From Tenacibaculum sp. M341 (GTDB lineage: Bacteria; Bacteroidota; Bacteroidia; Flavobacteriales; Flavobacteriaceae), in the NCBI RefSeq assembly GCF_004337695.1, contig NZ_SJXJ01000001.1, positions 62,001 to 126,000 on the forward strand: a stretch of 64,000 nucleotides of DNA, written 5' to 3'. The position numbers and the translations under genes were made by a program. The notes under the pieces are model-generated. The model searched no databases. It had not been told where the DNA came from and saw only the letters and a program-made list of their open reading frames with translations. This document shows, piece by piece, positions 1 through 7,948 of this stretch (positions are counted from its first letter, which is position 1; the number at the start of each line of letters is the position of its first letter).

Positions 1-1
1 T

Positions 2-385
2 AATCACTTAGGGCAATTGATAAGAGTACTACCTGATTTATATAGTTATCTTCCCGATGATCTTGATAAGCTAGTTTCAGGTAGTCATAGGTTTGTTGTC
101 TTTTTTCCTCTTTCCGCAGCAAATAAGAAACAACAGGTAAAGTTTGTGGGTAATCACTTACTAGATAATTATGAAAAACCAAAACAAATGAGAACCGAAC
201 ATTATATAGCCGGAGAGTTCTTAGGTTGGGATATAATTGACACGGATACATGGAAACGTAAGTTCGTGAAAAAGCTTTCAAATAAACAGAGAAAACTTTC
301 TCCTTGGGGCATATGGAATGATACTCTTTTAGTTGAAAGATTAGAAGAAGGTTGGAGTTTAGATAATTGGTGTAGTGTTCGGTAA
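2..385 (+). CDS. hypothetical protein, truncated at the left edge
   Basis: The reading frame is open from base 2 to the TAA at 383-385, so the true start lies outside the window; the TTG at 17 is only the first in-window start-like codon. The visible 127 or so residues are rich in charged and aromatic residues (several Trp and Tyr), with no signal peptide, membrane segment or motif that I recognise. It is followed by a long gene-less stretch with terminators. Function unknown; the coding call rests on length and normal codon use. Confidence 0.6.
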   Translation, partial: NHLGQLIRVLPDLYSYLPDDLDKLVSGSHRFVVFFPLSAANKKQQVKFVGNHLLDNYEKPKQMRTEHYIAGEFLGWDIIDTDTWKRKFVKKLSNKQRKLSPWGIWNDTLLVERLEEGWSLDNWCSVR

Positions 386-497
386 TGTTTTAAAATTGAG
401 GTCTTTATTCTAGATAGATCGGGTATGTTAGTGTGGATTTAAGATTTGGATCCGTGCTCCCCCGTTAGCGCCCGAATCCTTTCGGGTGCCAAGCAAC

Positions 498-518
498 AGT
501 AAGCAATAACAATAATTA
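498..518 (+). repeat. direct repeat copy 1 (21 bases), upstream of a terminator
   Basis: The word starting AGTAAGCAATAACAATA is identical here and at 1169-1189. In both places it lies shortly upstream of a hairpin with the same arms (CACAACA/TGTTGTG). The duplicated unit is therefore a roughly 60-base terminator module. Confidence 0.8.
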
Positions 519-527
519 AAATATATT

Positions 528-560
528 AACCACAACATTTTTAAGTGTTGTGGTTTTTTG
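528..560 (+). terminator. rho-independent terminator (copy 1 of a duplicated module)
   Basis: A 10-base-pair stem (AACCACAACA with TGTTGTGGTT) is followed by a run of six T. It lies about 140 bases after the end of the truncated left-edge gene and could end that transcript. Confidence 0.7.
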
Positions 561-730
561 TTATTTAAGTATGTGCTTTTTAAGTTTTATAATCTCTAAT
601 AACTAGATCAAGAAATTTTATTACCCTCCGCTCGCGCCCTGCTCGCGCCCGAATAAATAAATAAAAAGTTGTGGCTAGTGCTCGACTCTGTCGAGTACCG
701 TCATAGTAAGTCAAAATAGAATAACTATGT

Positions 731-767
731 AAACTACCTTAATTGTAATGATTGAGGTAGTTTTTTT
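731..767 (+). terminator. rho-independent terminator
   Basis: Nine-base arms AAACTACCT and AGGTAGTTT close a 15-base loop and run into seven T. No gene is recognisable immediately upstream. Confidence 0.6.
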
Positions 768-1031
768 ATATTTAAAAAGCTATGAATACTGAATATAAAT
801 AAGATAATTGATTAGGATTATATTTTGCAGGTTTGTAACTTCATTAAGTTAATGAGTCACTCGACAGGAGTCGAGCGTTAACCTAATTTGAATTAATATT
901 TTAAAGGTTTTAAAAGATGTCTTATTCTGAAATAGAGTAGACAAAAAACATTGTTTATAAAAATTTACGGATTACAAATCAGCAATAACAGTAATTTTTT
1001 CTGTTTAAATGGAGTAATTTTAATTATGAAG

Positions 1032-1123
1032 TCAGTTCTATTAGCTATATAGAGACATTTCTATTATATATATAGTATCAGTTCTATTAACTATATGTTA
1101 TTGTTACTATTATATATATTAAA
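1032..1123. repeat. imperfect tandem repeat, two units of about 46 bases
   Basis: Both units begin TCAGTTCTATTA, continue CTATAT and contain CTATTATATATAT. The first spans 1032-1077 and the second 1078-1123. No coding potential. Confidence 0.65.
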
Positions 1124-1168
1124 CTAAACATTTTTCGCTAGCCTTTGAATATTCTAGTGTCGTTTATG

Positions 1169-1189
1169 AGTAAGCAATAACAATAATTA
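1169..1189 (+). repeat. direct repeat copy 2 (21 bases), upstream of a terminator
   Basis: Identical to 498-518 and likewise followed within 10 bases by the CACAACA/TGTTGTG hairpin. Confidence 0.8.
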
Positions 1190-1197
1190 GTGTAAGT

Positions 1198-1226
1198 CAC
1201 AACATTTTAAGTGTTGTGGTTTTTTC
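1198..1226 (+). terminator. rho-independent terminator (copy 2 of the duplicated module)
   Basis: The CACAACA and TGTTGTG arms close a seven-base loop followed by GG and a T-run. It points rightwards against the convergent 3' end of mnmE, shielding it from forward transcription. Confidence 0.7.
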
Positions 1227-1266
1227 TTTAAATATAAGTCTTTTTGAAAACAAGAATCTTTATATG

Positions 1267-2667
1267 TTACTTCCCAATACAAAAGTTAGAAAAAATATGT
1301 CCTAAAATATCTTTATCAACATCATATTCACCAGTAATATTCCCTAAATAACGTAAACACTCACGAATATCAATAGCAAACAAATCAGAAGAAATACCTA
1401 TTTCAATGCCATTTTCAACAGACTGAATACTTTCAAGTGCATTATTTAAAGCTTCAAAATGACGAGAATTGGTAACAATAGTTTCATTATTACTTAAAGC
1501 TCCCATATTAACTAAAGAAGTCAATTCATTTTTTAAAGTATCCACACCAATTTTTTGCTTTGCTGATAACAATAAAGCTTCAGGTAGTAAATAATTTAAT
1601 TCAGAAGATTTCTCTTCAGAAAGATTATCGATTTTATTGGCGATAATTAAGATACGTTTTTGAGAGAAACGATCTTTAACTTTAGAAATTTCAGAAAGTA
1701 ATTTAGAAGATTTAATAATAGCTTCTTCAGCATTTATTAAGAATATAATTAGCTGAGCATTGTCTGCTTTTTCATATGCTTTTTGAATACCAATATTTTC
1801 AACAACATCTTCAGTTTCACGGATACCAGCTGTATCAATAAAACGAAAAGCCACACCATTAATATTAATTTCATCTTCAATAGCATCTCTGGTAGTACCT
1901 GCAATATCAGAAACAATAGCTTTTTCTTCGTTTAATAAAGCATTTAAAAGCGTTGATTTACCAACATTAGGCTCACCAATAATTGCTACAGGAATTCCAT
2001 TTTTCATGGCGTTTCCGAAGGCAAAACTATCAATTAATCGCTTTAAAACAGATGAAATTTTAGTTACTAGTTGACGGAATTTTGTTCTATCAGCAAATTC
2101 AACGTCTTCTCCAGAAAAATCTAATTCTAATTCAATTAAAGCAGCAAAATCTAATAATTGTCCGCGTAACTCTTTCAACTCATTGGTAATACCGCCACGC
2201 ATTTGTTGAATAGCCATTTGATGAGAAGCTTCTGAGTTAGAAGCAATAACATCTGCAACAGCTTCAGCCTGACTTAGGTCCATTTTACCATTTAAAAAAG
2301 CACGCATGGTAAACTCACCATTATCAGCCATTCTACAACCATTTTTTAAGAATAGTTGTATGATTTCTTGTTGAATGAATACTGAACCATGGCATGAAAT
2401 TTCAACTACATTTTCACCTGTATACGAGTTTGGATTTTTAAATACAGATACTAAAACTTCATCAATGATACGTTCATTATCAATAATATGACCTAAATGA
2501 ACAGTATGTGTTTTTTGGTGTAGTAATGATTTGTTTTTTTTAATTGATTTAAAAAATTGATCTACTATAGTAATAGCATTTTCTCCAGAAAGTCGAATAA
2601 CAGCAATAGCACCAACACCAGAAGGAGTAGCTAAAGCAACAATAGTATCGTTAATTAATGTTTGCAA
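1267..2667 (-). CDS. mnmE: tRNA uridine-5-carboxymethylaminomethyl(34) synthesis GTPase MnmE
   Basis: MnmE works with MnmG (not in this window) to make the cmnm5 modification of the wobble uridine in certain tRNAs. The 466-residue length is normal. The N-terminal tetrahydrofolate-binding domain (1-120) precedes a helical domain that is interrupted by the G domain. G motifs are visible: GEPNVGKS (231-238), AGTTRD (256-261), DTAG (278-281) and NKID (344-347). The C-terminus is CIGK, carrying the Cys of the family's conserved C(I/L/V)GK ending. A TAnnTTTG promoter lies just upstream. The 3' end faces the repeat-filled gene-less stretch. Confidence 0.97.
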   Translation of the reverse strand: MQTLINDTIVALATPSGVGAIAVIRLSGENAITIVDQFFKSIKKNKSLLHQKTHTVHLGHIIDNERIIDEVLVSVFKNPNSYTGENVVEISCHGSVFIQQEIIQLFLKNGCRMADNGEFTMRAFLNGKMDLSQAEAVADVIASNSEASHQMAIQQMRGGITNELKELRGQLLDFAALIELELDFSGEDVEFADRTKFRQLVTKISSVLKRLIDSFAFGNAMKNGIPVAIIGEPNVGKSTLLNALLNEEKAIVSDIAGTTRDAIEDEININGVAFRFIDTAGIRETEDVVENIGIQKAYEKADNAQLIIFLINAEEAIIKSSKLLSEISKVKDRFSQKRILIIANKIDNLSEEKSSELNYLLPEALLLSAKQKIGVDTLKNELTSLVNMGALSNNETIVTNSRHFEALNNALESIQSVENGIEIGISSDLFAIDIRECLRYLGNITGEYDVDKDILGHIFSNFCIGK

Positions 2668-2681
2668 ACTCGTTTTTTTTG

Positions 2682-2689
2682 CAAATATA
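2682..2689 (-). promoter_or_regulatory. -7 promoter element of mnmE
   Basis: TATATTTG on the minus strand matches the Bacteroidota -7 consensus TAnnTTTG, 15 bases before the mnmE ATG. No clear -33 element was found at the expected distance. Confidence 0.5.
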
Positions 2690-2728
2690 CTACAGTTATA
2701 TAATTATTACCATGCTTTTTAAGGTATG

Positions 2729-2736
2729 TAAGTTTG
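2729..2736 (+). promoter_or_regulatory. -7 promoter element for the DUF4870 gene
   Basis: TAAGTTTG matches TAnnTTTG. It would give a leader of about 80 bases before the ATG at 2825, and lies after the divergent mnmE promoter. Confidence 0.4.
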
Positions 2737-2824
2737 ATTGATTTAAAAAATGTAAGAGGAATAAAAAATCAAAAGTGTAACAAACTAAACAGTTTTGCGT
2801 CATACATATGTAAAACAACAAAAA

Positions 2825-3196
2825 ATGCAAGAACACAGACAGTTAATAGAAGTTAAAGGATTAAAAGAAGACAGACAATTATTAGTATTAACACACTTAA
2901 GTCAGTTATTAGATTTTGTAACTGGTGTTGGTGGTTTTATTGTACCATTAATTTTATGGGTGTTAAAAAAAGATGAAATAGATGGAATGGATGAGCACGG
3001 AAAAGCTATTTTAAACTTTAGAATCTCATCATTCATTTTTGCAATTATATGTATTCCATTAATATTTTTATTTGGTTTAGGAATATTAGGATTGATAGCT
3101 TTAGGAATTTGTATTATTATATTTCCTATAATCAATGCAATTAAAGCTTCAAATGGAGAAGAACCATATTATCCGTTTAGTATAAAAATTTTATAG
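2825..3196 (+). CDS. DUF4870 domain-containing small membrane protein
   Basis: This 123-residue protein has the DUF4870 layout: a charged N-terminus with DRQLLVLTHLSQLLD, a first hydrophobic segment (GGFIVPLILWVLKK), the conserved DEHGKAILNF turn, then one or two long hydrophobic segments and a polar tail ending EPYYPFSIKIL. It is an inner-membrane protein of unknown function. I chose the ATG at 2825; a TTG at 2795 in the same frame would add ten residues unlike the family N-terminus. It stands alone between divergent mnmE and a convergent terminator. Confidence 0.85.
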   Translation: MQEHRQLIEVKGLKEDRQLLVLTHLSQLLDFVTGVGGFIVPLILWVLKKDEIDGMDEHGKAILNFRISSFIFAIICIPLIFLFGLGILGLIALGICIIIFPIINAIKASNGEEPYYPFSIKIL

Positions 3197-3227
3197 TTAT
3201 AAACACTATAAACTAACTACCTACATG

Positions 3228-3256
3228 AAACACTCTTATTTTTAAGAGTGTTTTTT
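3228..3256. terminator. bidirectional terminator between convergent genes
   Basis: Arms AAACACTCTTA and TAAGAGTGTTT close a TTTT loop and are followed by T on the plus strand; the minus strand also ends in a T-rich tract. The stop codon of the hydrolase on the minus strand (3242-3244) lies in the loop and right arm. Confidence 0.75.
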
Positions 3257-4135
3257 ATTTTCATTGAAAAAGTCAATAGCATAACTCCAAAGATCTTTAT
3301 TTTTAGAAGAGAAAAACCCCATATGACCGATGCTTTTCTTATGCATACTTTTAGGATTTAGAGTTTTAATTTTAAAGTTAGATTTACTGTAAACTTTAAT
3401 CATATCTTTTACATTTTCCAAATTTGCAATGCCATCATCGGTTGCATGTAGCCACATTGAAGGACATGTTAATTTATCAAAGTAATGTTCTTTAATTTCT
3501 TCTCCAAAATCTGCAGCTACATATCCTTTAGCATTACACCATTTAGACCATTGAGCAGCTACTTTTTTAGGTAAAGGTTCTCCCATACCAACCCATTGTG
3601 AGTTTGTTTTACCAAAAAATAAGTTATTGATAGGAATATAGATATTAAGAAAAAATGAAGCACTCAACTTAAAAGGATATTTCATATAACTTAAACTACC
3701 TGAAGAAGAGGCAAAGTTGAAAAAAGAATTAACATCGCTTGCATTATCCATTAAACCAATTAATTGACCACCTGCGCTATGCCCAACAATATGATATTTC
3801 TGATTTGGAAAGTTAGCTTTTAATGATTCCATTGCGGCAGTCATGTCAAGTTTACCCCAGTTAACTAAAGAAGCATTTATTTTATTAATATCACCGTTTA
3901 CAGATTCGCCAATACCTCTGTTATCAAAAGAAATTACACCGTATCCATTTTCTGCTAAATAGGTAGCAAAAGAATTGTAAAATCTTCTTTTAATTCCGGT
4001 AGCAGGAGCAATCATAATTGCACTTTTAACCGTTTCTGGTTTATATATAGTTCCGGCTAAATTAAAACCATCTTTACATTCAATATTAATATCTTGTTTG
4101 TCTACCATAGTTTTAGTTTTTGCTAATTCTTTCAT
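3242..4135 (-). CDS. alpha/beta hydrolase (COG4757-like)
   Basis: A cytoplasmic alpha/beta-hydrolase with the nucleophile elbow GHSAGG (Ser120), an early strand reading VISFDNRGIGES, and late candidates for the acid (HATDDG) and the base His (SIGHMGFF). The substrate is unknown; esterase or lipase activity on acyl compounds is plausible from the context. The start at 4135 overlaps the upstream TetR gene by 23 bases. A Met at residue 11 (4105) begins a sequence more like the family and would leave a 7-base gap, so either start is possible. It is co-transcribed with the TetR gene and divergent from an acyl-CoA dehydrogenase/patatin pair, which suggests lipid turnover. Confidence 0.85.
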   Translation of the reverse strand: MKELAKTKTMVDKQDINIECKDGFNLAGTIYKPETVKSAIMIAPATGIKRRFYNSFATYLAENGYGVISFDNRGIGESVNGDINKINASLVNWGKLDMTAAMESLKANFPNQKYHIVGHSAGGQLIGLMDNASDVNSFFNFASSSGSLSYMKYPFKLSASFFLNIYIPINNLFFGKTNSQWVGMGEPLPKKVAAQWSKWCNAKGYVAADFGEEIKEHYFDKLTCPSMWLHATDDGIANLENVKDMIKVYSKSNFKIKTLNPKSMHKKSIGHMGFFSSKNKDLWSYAIDFFNENKKHS

Positions 4136-4748
4136 AAGCAGAAGAGAACGCTTTAATTCCTTTTTTAGTTAGTGATGTACTTATCATAGAAAATAATAAT
4201 TGAATGTAATATTTTGTATGATCTGTTTTAATTCCAGTAGGTAACATGGCAAAAATTGTTTTATCAACCACCCAGGAATTAAAGATGATTAACAGCCCAT
4301 GAATTTTTAGTTTCAGTTGTTTCTCATTGATTTCGTGCATGTAACCATTCTCTATTAAAAATTGTGAGATTTTTAAAATTATAGTACTATAAACTTTTGA
4401 ACGCTCAATCGTTTTTGTTTTTATATCAGGGTATTTTATGGTAACATCATATCCGTTTAAAAGAAAAAACCGATACTTATAGGTTAAGTTCATCATATTC
4501 TCTAAACTCCTTAACATAAAGTCAAACTCAAAAATTTCACCTTTCAAGTTCAATAATGTTTCGTCTAGTTCATCCATGAAATTCTGATGCAACCTAATAA
4601 CAATATCATCTTTTTTAGGAAAGTGATAGCACAAATTACCATAACTAATGCCTATATGTTCACTAATAGTTTTACTAGAGGTGTTAGCATATCCTTGATC
4701 GTTAAACAATTCAATTGATGCGTTTAAAATCTTCTGCTTTGTCGTCAT
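4113..4748 (-). CDS. TetR/AcrR family transcriptional regulator
   Basis: The N-terminal 60 residues form a typical TetR DNA-binding domain (TKQKILNASIELFNDQGY, then an HTH ending GISYGNLCYHFPKKDDI). The remaining 150 residues are a helical ligand-binding part with no family-specific motif that I recognise. It heads a two-gene unit with the alpha/beta hydrolase and is divergent from the acyl-CoA dehydrogenase. Two similar dyads in the 93-base gap are good operator candidates, so autoregulation and repression of the divergent operon are likely. By analogy with other TetR regulators of acyl-CoA genes, the ligand could be an acyl-CoA or fatty acid; that is inference. Confidence 0.93.
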   Translation of the reverse strand: MTTKQKILNASIELFNDQGYANTSSKTISEHIGISYGNLCYHFPKKDDIVIRLHQNFMDELDETLLNLKGEIFEFDFMLRSLENMMNLTYKYRFFLLNGYDVTIKYPDIKTKTIERSKVYSTIILKISQFLIENGYMHEINEKQLKLKIHGLLIIFNSWVVDKTIFAMLPTGIKTDHTKYYIQLLFSMISTSLTKKGIKAFSSAYERISKN

Positions 4749-4757
4749 AAAACCAAA

Positions 4758-4777
4758 ATTAGGCTTTTTAGCCTATT
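4758..4777. promoter_or_regulatory. putative TetR operator 1
   Basis: ATTAGGCTTTTTAGCCTATT contains perfect TAGGCT/AGCCTA arms around TTTT. It shares the pattern ATTAGGC..TTTTA..CCTA with operator 2, about 46 bases away, and lies 10 bases before the TetR start codon. Confidence 0.6.
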
Positions 4778-4793
4778 TTATGAAATTTTTTCA

Positions 4794-4801
4794 TACTTTT
4801 G
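4794..4801 (+). promoter_or_regulatory. -7 promoter element of the acyl-CoA dehydrogenase operon
   Basis: TACTTTTG matches TAnnTTTG. The expected start of transcription, 4-7 bases downstream, falls inside operator 2, as expected for repression by occlusion. Confidence 0.55.
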
Positions 4802-4802
4802 A

Positions 4803-4823
4803 ATTAGGCATTTTTACCTAATT
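4803..4823. promoter_or_regulatory. putative TetR operator 2
   Basis: The site reads ATTAGGCATTTTTACCTAAT, with TTAGG/CCTAA arms. It closely resembles operator 1 and covers the predicted transcription start of the plus-strand operon. Confidence 0.6.
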
Positions 4824-4841
4824 AATTAAAATCTATTTTAA

Positions 4842-6613
4842 ATGAGTGAAGTTTTATTGAAAAATCAAGGAGGATCCTTCTTAGTAAGTGACACCGATTT
4901 ACAAACATTTTATGTAGCAGAATTAATTTCTGAAGAAGCAAAAATGATGAAAGAGGCAGGAACCTCTTTTTTAGTGAATGAAATTGAAAATCGTATAGAT
5001 TTTATGGAAACTAAAGAAGCTATACAAGAAACACCAGCTTTAATAAAGCAGTGTGGGGAATTAGGTTTTTTAGGGTTAGAAGTTTCTGAGGAATATGGAG
5101 GAATTGATTTAACTTTTATTGATGTGTTACATTTTTGTGTAGCTATTAGTAAAGGGTATTCATTTACTGGGGCTTTAGGTGTACAAACTAGTATTGGTAT
5201 TGCGCCTGTTTTTTTATATGGAAGCGATTATTTAAAGGAAAAGTATTTACCTAAAATGGTAACAGGTGAATTGTTATCGGCTTTTGCTTTAACAGAGCCT
5301 AATGCAGGAAGTGATGCAAATTCGGGAAAAACAAAAGCAATTATTGATGAAAATGGTGATTATGTAATTAGTGGTCAAAAACATGGATTTCTAATGCGGG
5401 TATTGCTGATATGTTTATTGTTTTTGCAAAAATTGAAGACGATAAAAATCTATCTGTTTTTGTGATAGAAAAGAGTTTTGGAGGTATTACTATTGGACCA
5501 GAAGAAAAGAAAATGGGATTTTTCGGATGGAGTACTTGCCAAGTGTTTCTAGAAAATGTAAAAGTACCAAAAGAACAATTATTAGGAGAAAGAAATAAAG
5601 GATTAAAAATAGCATTAAATACTTTAAATACTGGTAGAATAAAATTAGGAGCTTCTTGTATTGGAGTAGGAAAGAAGGCTTTAAATCATGCAGTAAGTTA
5701 TGCAAAGCAGCGAGAACAATTTGGAAAAAGTATTAGTGATTTTGGAGCTATTCAAGATAAAATAGCAAGAATGGAAGCTTATATTTTTGCTAATGAATCC
5801 GCTGTATTTAGATTAGGTAATGATATTGATTTATTAAGAGCAACAAAAGAGAAACAAGGTGAAAGTTTTTCAGAAGCAAAAATAAATTCATTAAAAGAGT
5901 TTAGTATAGAAAGTGCCATTGTAAAAGTATATGGTTCAGAAATTCAGGATTACATAGTAGATCAAGCCGTTCAAATTTATGGAGGTATGGGCTTTTCAGC
6001 AGAATCTCCAGTAGAACATTTATATAGAGCTATACGAATTAGTAGAATTTACGAAGGAACAAATGAAATTAATAGACTTGTAATTATTAAAGAGTTTGTG
6101 AAAAAAGGAATGAAAGGAGAGTTGGAAATTTTCTCTTTATTCTCAGAAATATTAGAAGATTTGTCTACTCCATCAGCAGCTTTTTCTGAAGATGTAATAC
6201 AACAATATGAGCAGTTTGTAAACAATTTAAAATCACTAACAATTTTAATTTCAGGAGTATGTTTACAAGAGTTTATGACACAATTAGAAAATGAACAAGA
6301 AGTTTCTATGTGTATATCAGATCTTTTAATCAGTCTATATGTTATGGAAAGTACACTATTAAGAGTAAAGAAATTACAGCGCATAGATTTACTAGATGAG
6401 ACATATCATTTTTCGTTATTAAAAATTATAGGTTTTGATGTTTTTTCAAAAGTTACAACTACTGTTAATGAGTTGATTGGGGCTTTTAATTCTAAAAAAG
6501 AAGCAAAGGCTATTGTAGCAGCAAAAAGTAAGTATTTAAAAATACCACATAGTAATGTAAAAGAAGAAAGAAGAAACATAGCAAAGTATGTTTTAGCAAA
6601 AGAATCAAATTAA
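4842..6613 (+). pseudogene. acyl-CoA dehydrogenase, interrupted by a -1 frameshift
   Basis: This FAD-dependent acyl-CoA alpha,beta-dehydrogenase would be 590 residues long if intact, the size of the longer members with a C-terminal extension. Frame 1 covers residues 1-180 and contains FALTEPNAGSDA. It then runs off frame after GQK at an A5 run (5377-5381) and stops at 5465. Adding one A restores GQKTWISNAGIADM and joins the second frame, which continues to 6613 with the C-terminal RIYEGTNEINR, whose Glu is the usual catalytic base (about residue 405). The break may be a sequencing error in a homopolymer or a real mutation; the rest of the gene shows no decay. It heads an operon with the patatin, probably under the TetR regulator. 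Confidence 0.85.
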
Positions 6614-6616
6614 AAT

Positions 6617-7372
6617 ATGAAGATGCAGCGTATAGGAATTGTATTATCAGGAGGAGGAGCGTTGTCTGTAGCGCATTTAGGATTGTTAAAAGTATTAGAA
6701 GAACATGAGATAAAACCAACCCATTTTTCCGCAAATAGTGCGGGTGCTATTATTGCAGCTTTATACTATCATAATTATTCTGTAGAAGAAATTTTAGAGA
6801 TTATACAAACAGAGAATTGGTTATCTGTTCCTTTTGATAAATTGAAAAAGCAAAAAATATTGTCAGTAAATGATATGTTTGAAAGCTTTCAAAAGTATTT
6901 TCCAGAACAGTTTGATTCTGAGTTTTTAAACATTTTAGCAGCTGATATTAATAGTGGTGCATTGATAAACTACAATAAAGGGGATTTAAGAACTATTTTA
7001 AAAGCATCTGCTGCATTATCTACTTTTTTAAAACCAGTTAATTATTTGGGAAGAGATTTAGTAGACAGTGCATTACTAAATAATTTTAATGTAGAGCCTT
7101 TAATAAATAATTGTGATGTTATATATGGAAGTTATGCAATACCCATGACAACCTATAATCCAAAATATGAAGAAAATGTACAGCAATTATCTAATAGGTT
7201 GTTTACAATAAATGGATATCAACGTGCAAAAGAAAAGTTTAAATTCTGTGATTACATGTTTGATCACCAGTATTTAACAGGTTTTAAAGTATTGGATAAA
7301 GATAAAATGGATATTATTTACGAAAAAAGTTATGCCTATTGTAAAGAAGTATTTACTTCTGTAGCCATTTAG
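6617..7372 (+). CDS. patatin-like phospholipase with altered active-site motifs
   Basis: A 251-residue patatin fold with the oxyanion-hole loop SGGGALSVAHLG. The nucleophile elbow reads ANSAG (Ser41) where the family has GxSxG, and the catalytic Asp lies in LVDSALLNN (Asp150) instead of DGG or DGA. The Ser/Asp dyad is kept, so lipid acyl-hydrolase activity is plausible. The gene begins three bases after the acyl-CoA dehydrogenase stop, a clear operon, which suggests release of acyl chains for the dehydrogenase. An alternative ATG lies six bases downstream. No signal peptide, so cytoplasmic. Confidence 0.88.
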   Translation: MKMQRIGIVLSGGGALSVAHLGLLKVLEEHEIKPTHFSANSAGAIIAALYYHNYSVEEILEIIQTENWLSVPFDKLKKQKILSVNDMFESFQKYFPEQFDSEFLNILAADINSGALINYNKGDLRTILKASAALSTFLKPVNYLGRDLVDSALLNNFNVEPLINNCDVIYGSYAIPMTTYNPKYEENVQQLSNRLFTINGYQRAKEKFKFCDYMFDHQYLTGFKVLDKDKMDIIYEKSYAYCKEVFTSVAI

Positions 7373-7406
7373 AATAGCATAAAAATTTGTGAATAAGTTT
7401 AAAGTT

Positions 7407-7451
7407 TTAGGAGTTAAAATGTGGTTGTACCAATTAAGTTTTAACTCCTAA
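7407..7451. terminator. bidirectional terminator between convergent genes
   Basis: A perfect 13-base inverted repeat (TTAGGAGTTAAAA and TTTTAACTCCTAA) with a 19-base loop sits between the patatin and the CAP lipoprotein, which converge here. Confidence 0.65.
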
Positions 7452-7458
7452 TTTCTTG

Positions 7459-7941
7459 TTATTTTCTAGTGAAAATATTGGTGTAGTACCAAGTACCACC
7501 ATTGTTTTGTTTAGCAGTAACATTAAAGTGAGTATAGTTACCTTCAATATTTTTTCTATGACCTTCACTATTTAGCCATCCGTTTACAACACTTTTCGCA
7601 GAGCTGTATCCAATAGCAACATTTTCAGCCATACTTTTAGCATCGTCGTTTGCTTTTAAATAATCAGAACGATCACCAAAATTATCGTGAGAAATTTCAC
7701 CTTTGGCAATCATATAATCTGTATGAGCATCAGTTTGAGATTTAATAATCTCAGAAATCTCAAGAGTACTCAAGTTTTTAGAGTTTCTGTGTTCGTTAAT
7801 CAAACGTAAAATTTCAGTTTCAATAGACACTGTTTCAGTGTTATTGTTTCCTGTTTCTTCGGCTTCCTGCTCATTACTATCAGAACAAGACGTGATTAAA
7901 ACACATAAAAATAGTATGGATAATTTAAAAAATGTATTCAT
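7459..7941 (-). CDS. CAP-domain (SCP/PR-1-like) lipoprotein
   Basis: The 160-residue product begins with a lipoprotein signal (MNTFFKLSILFLCVLITSC, Cys19) and a Glu/Asn/Thr-rich linker. The CAP domain follows, with LINEHRNSKNL, SHDNFGDR, AENVAIGY, VVNGWLNSEGHRKNI and a terminal YYTNIF strand; the family's His and Glu residues are present. Bacterial CAP proteins are surface or periplasmic and mostly uncharacterised. The ATG at 7941 was chosen because it begins the signal peptide; an in-frame upstream ATG at 7998 would overlap the DUF4268 gene. It lies 7 bases downstream of that gene, so the two form an operon. Confidence 0.9.
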   Translation of the reverse strand: MNTFFKLSILFLCVLITSCSDSNEQEAEETGNNNTETVSIETEILRLINEHRNSKNLSTLEISEIIKSQTDAHTDYMIAKGEISHDNFGDRSDYLKANDDAKSMAENVAIGYSSAKSVVNGWLNSEGHRKNIEGNYTHFNVTAKQNNGGTWYYTNIFTRK

Positions 7942-7948
7942 GTTTGTA

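Larger units (their letters stand above)
386..1266. other. gene-less stretch with repeats and three forward terminators
   Basis: No credible coding frame is seen on either strand. The stretch contains a duplicated 21-base word, three hairpin-plus-T-run terminators pointing rightwards, an imperfect tandem repeat of 46-base units, and short GC-rich hairpins: CCCGAA/TTCGGG at 471-486 and two copies of CTCGAC/GTCGAG, at 681-695 and 860-875. The GC-rich islands stand out against the AT-rich surroundings. It may be a graveyard of decayed genes or cassettes, or a site of small-RNA transcription. Confidence 0.7.

Noticed and set aside
831-880. tRNA-like stem in the gene-less stretch
   Set aside because: GC-rich CTCGAC/GTCGAG hairpins are present, but there is no T-loop GTTCRA or acceptor stem of the right spacing, so no tRNA call was made.
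1032-1123. CRISPR-like tandem repeats
   Set aside because: Only two imperfect AT-rich units without spacers, and no cas genes; a simple tandem duplication.
1267-1290. mnmE 3' end as a genomic-island attachment site
   Set aside because: The 3' end of mnmE is a known island target in enterobacteria, and the sequence here is similar (TTGTATTGGGAAGTAA) with an odd gene-less stretch beside it. I found no second copy of this end and no integrase in the window, so there is no support for an integration.
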